Origin: Thermaceae bacterium
GTDB taxonomy: Bacteria; Deinococcota; Deinococci; Deinococcales; Marinithermaceae
Assembly: GCA_026989475.1 (NCBI GenBank)
Contig: JALSJG010000006.1
Span: forward strand, 1 to 7,138
Direction: 5' to 3'
Length of the DNA: 7,138 nucleotides
The notes under the pieces are model-generated. The model worked only from the letters and a program-made list of their open reading frames with translations, was not told the origin of the DNA and searched no databases. Shown here piece by piece: positions 6,491 to 7,138 of this stretch (position 1 is the first letter of the stretch; each line of letters starts with the position of its first letter). Position numbers and translations under genes: made by a program.

Positions 6491-6500
6491 ATTGTAGACT
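6491..6500. promoter_or_regulatory. Overlapping head-to-head -10 elements for AOR and the mnmC-like gene
   Basis: On the minus strand TACAAT (6496 to 6491; five of six consensus bases) has its last T exactly 7 bases before the AOR ATG at 6484. On the plus strand TAGACT (6495-6500; four of six) has its last T exactly 7 bases before the GTG at 6507. The two hexamers share the TA step at 6495-6496. Both genes would be transcribed leaderless, and neither start has a Shine-Dalgarno sequence. No -35 is convincing. The spacing on both sides matches known leaderless Deinococcus promoters (TANNNT). Confidence 0.65.
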
Positions 6501-6506
6501 CGGCCC

Positions 6507-7138
6507 GTGCACCACATCGTGACCGCGGATGGGAGCCCCACCCTGATCTCCGAGCGTTACCGCGAGGCCTACCACCCACGGGAGGGTGCCCGGGCGCAGG
6601 CCGAGGCGCTCTTCGTGCGGCTCGCCGAGGTCGCCGGTCGGGACGAGGTTCGGATCGTTGAGGTGGGTTTTGGCCTCGGGCTCAACTTTCTCGCAAGCCT
6701 CGAGGCGGTCCGTTCCCGGGGCGGGGTGCTCTTTTTCATCGGGCTCGAGCCGGAGCCGGTGCCAACGCAGGTTCTCGCCGGGGTGCTCGGGCGCTGCCGG
6801 CTCGCGCCCGACGTGCACGAGCTTCTCCTTGCCGCCTGGGAGCGGGGGCGGGACTTCGTGGTGGGGGACGAGGGGTTTTTGCTCGAGCTCCGCTTTGCCC
6901 CCATCGAGGGCGCGCGGCTGCCCCCGAACTGGGCCGACGCGGTTTACTACGACCCCTTCAGCCCCCGCGCGAACCCCGCCGCCTGGTCGCTTGCGAACCT
7001 CGCCCGGGCCGAAGGCGGCCTTCGCCCCGGCGGGGTCCTCGTGAGTTACGCGGTCGCCGGCTGGGTGCGAAGAAACCTCGAGGCGCTTGGTTTTTCCGTC
7101 GAGCGGGTACCGGGGGCGCTCGGCAAGCGGGAGTGGCT
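6507..7138 (+). CDS. MnmC/MnmD-like tRNA (nm5U34) methyltransferase (3' end outside window)
   Basis: The family uses S-adenosylmethionine to methylate 5-aminomethyluridine at the tRNA wobble position, giving mnm5U. The window holds 210 codons. The product begins with TADGSPTLIS (6-15), YHPREGA (22-28) and the SAM-binding loop EVGFGLGLNF (52-61), where most members have GTGLN. The active-site block YYDPFSPRANPAAW lies at 147-160. GGVLVSYAVAGWVRRNLEALGF (near 175-196) and GKREW follow at the edge. Start: GTG 6507, the only possible start after the in-frame TAG at 6495-6497; its spacing to TAGACT suggests a leaderless message. Whether the FAD-dependent C-terminal domain of enterobacterial MnmC follows cannot be seen. 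A stand-alone methyltransferase like that of Aquifex is my guess. The enzyme family is secure. Confidence 0.92.
   Translation, partial: MHHIVTADGSPTLISERYREAYHPREGARAQAEALFVRLAEVAGRDEVRIVEVGFGLGLNFLASLEAVRSRGGVLFFIGLEPEPVPTQVLAGVLGRCRLAPDVHELLLAAWERGRDFVVGDEGFLLELRFAPIEGARLPPNWADAVYYDPFSPRANPAAWSLANLARAEGGLRPGGVLVSYAVAGWVRRNLEALGFSVERVPGALGKREW

Noticed and set aside
6485..6541. Upstream in-frame extension of AOR to an ATG at 6541
   Set aside because: It adds 19 residues unlike the family N-terminus, overlaps the divergent gene, and lies upstream of a -10 element whose spacing fits the ATG at 6484.

Overview
This is a gene-dense stretch of a very GC-rich bacterial chromosome. The strong G/C bias at third positions, GTG and TTG starts, -10 elements of the form TANNNT placed directly before start codons, and an ADP-ribose pyrophosphatase fragment resembling the Thermus thermophilus enzyme (from memory) all point to Deinococcota, most likely the order Thermales. 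A tungsten- or molybdenum-type aldehyde:ferredoxin oxidoreductase would suit a thermophile with microaerobic or anaerobic capacity, but that is inference. I saw no rRNA, tRNA, CRISPR array, insertion sequence or phage gene.

Layout, left to right: a Nudix ADP-ribose pyrophosphatase cut by the left edge (minus); a divergent 20-26 bp promoter gap; a YtcJ-like amidohydrolase and queG (plus, overlapping by 14 bp, the only same-strand pair); a calcineurin-type metallophosphoesterase (minus) whose stop interlocks with that of queG; a 60 bp divergent gap; lnt, apolipoprotein N-acyltransferase (plus); an AOR-family oxidoreductase (minus) whose 3' end lies antisense to the lnt 3' end over 149 bp; a 22 bp divergent gap; and an MnmC/MnmD-like tRNA methyltransferase cut by the right edge (plus). 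The strand order is - + + - + - +, and no gap between genes exceeds 60 bp.

The genes do not form one pathway. QueG and the MnmC-like enzyme both modify tRNA wobble position 34. Lnt completes lipoproteins at the membrane, the Nudix enzyme clears ADP-ribose, and AOR oxidises aldehydes. Most genes look like independent leaderless or near-leaderless transcription units.

I found no clearly new biological system. The most interesting points are a recurring 10 bp head-to-head -10 module (ANNNTANNNT) at two divergent junctions, a metallophosphoesterase that has selectively lost the residues of one of its two metal sites, and the long antisense overlap of lnt with the AOR gene.
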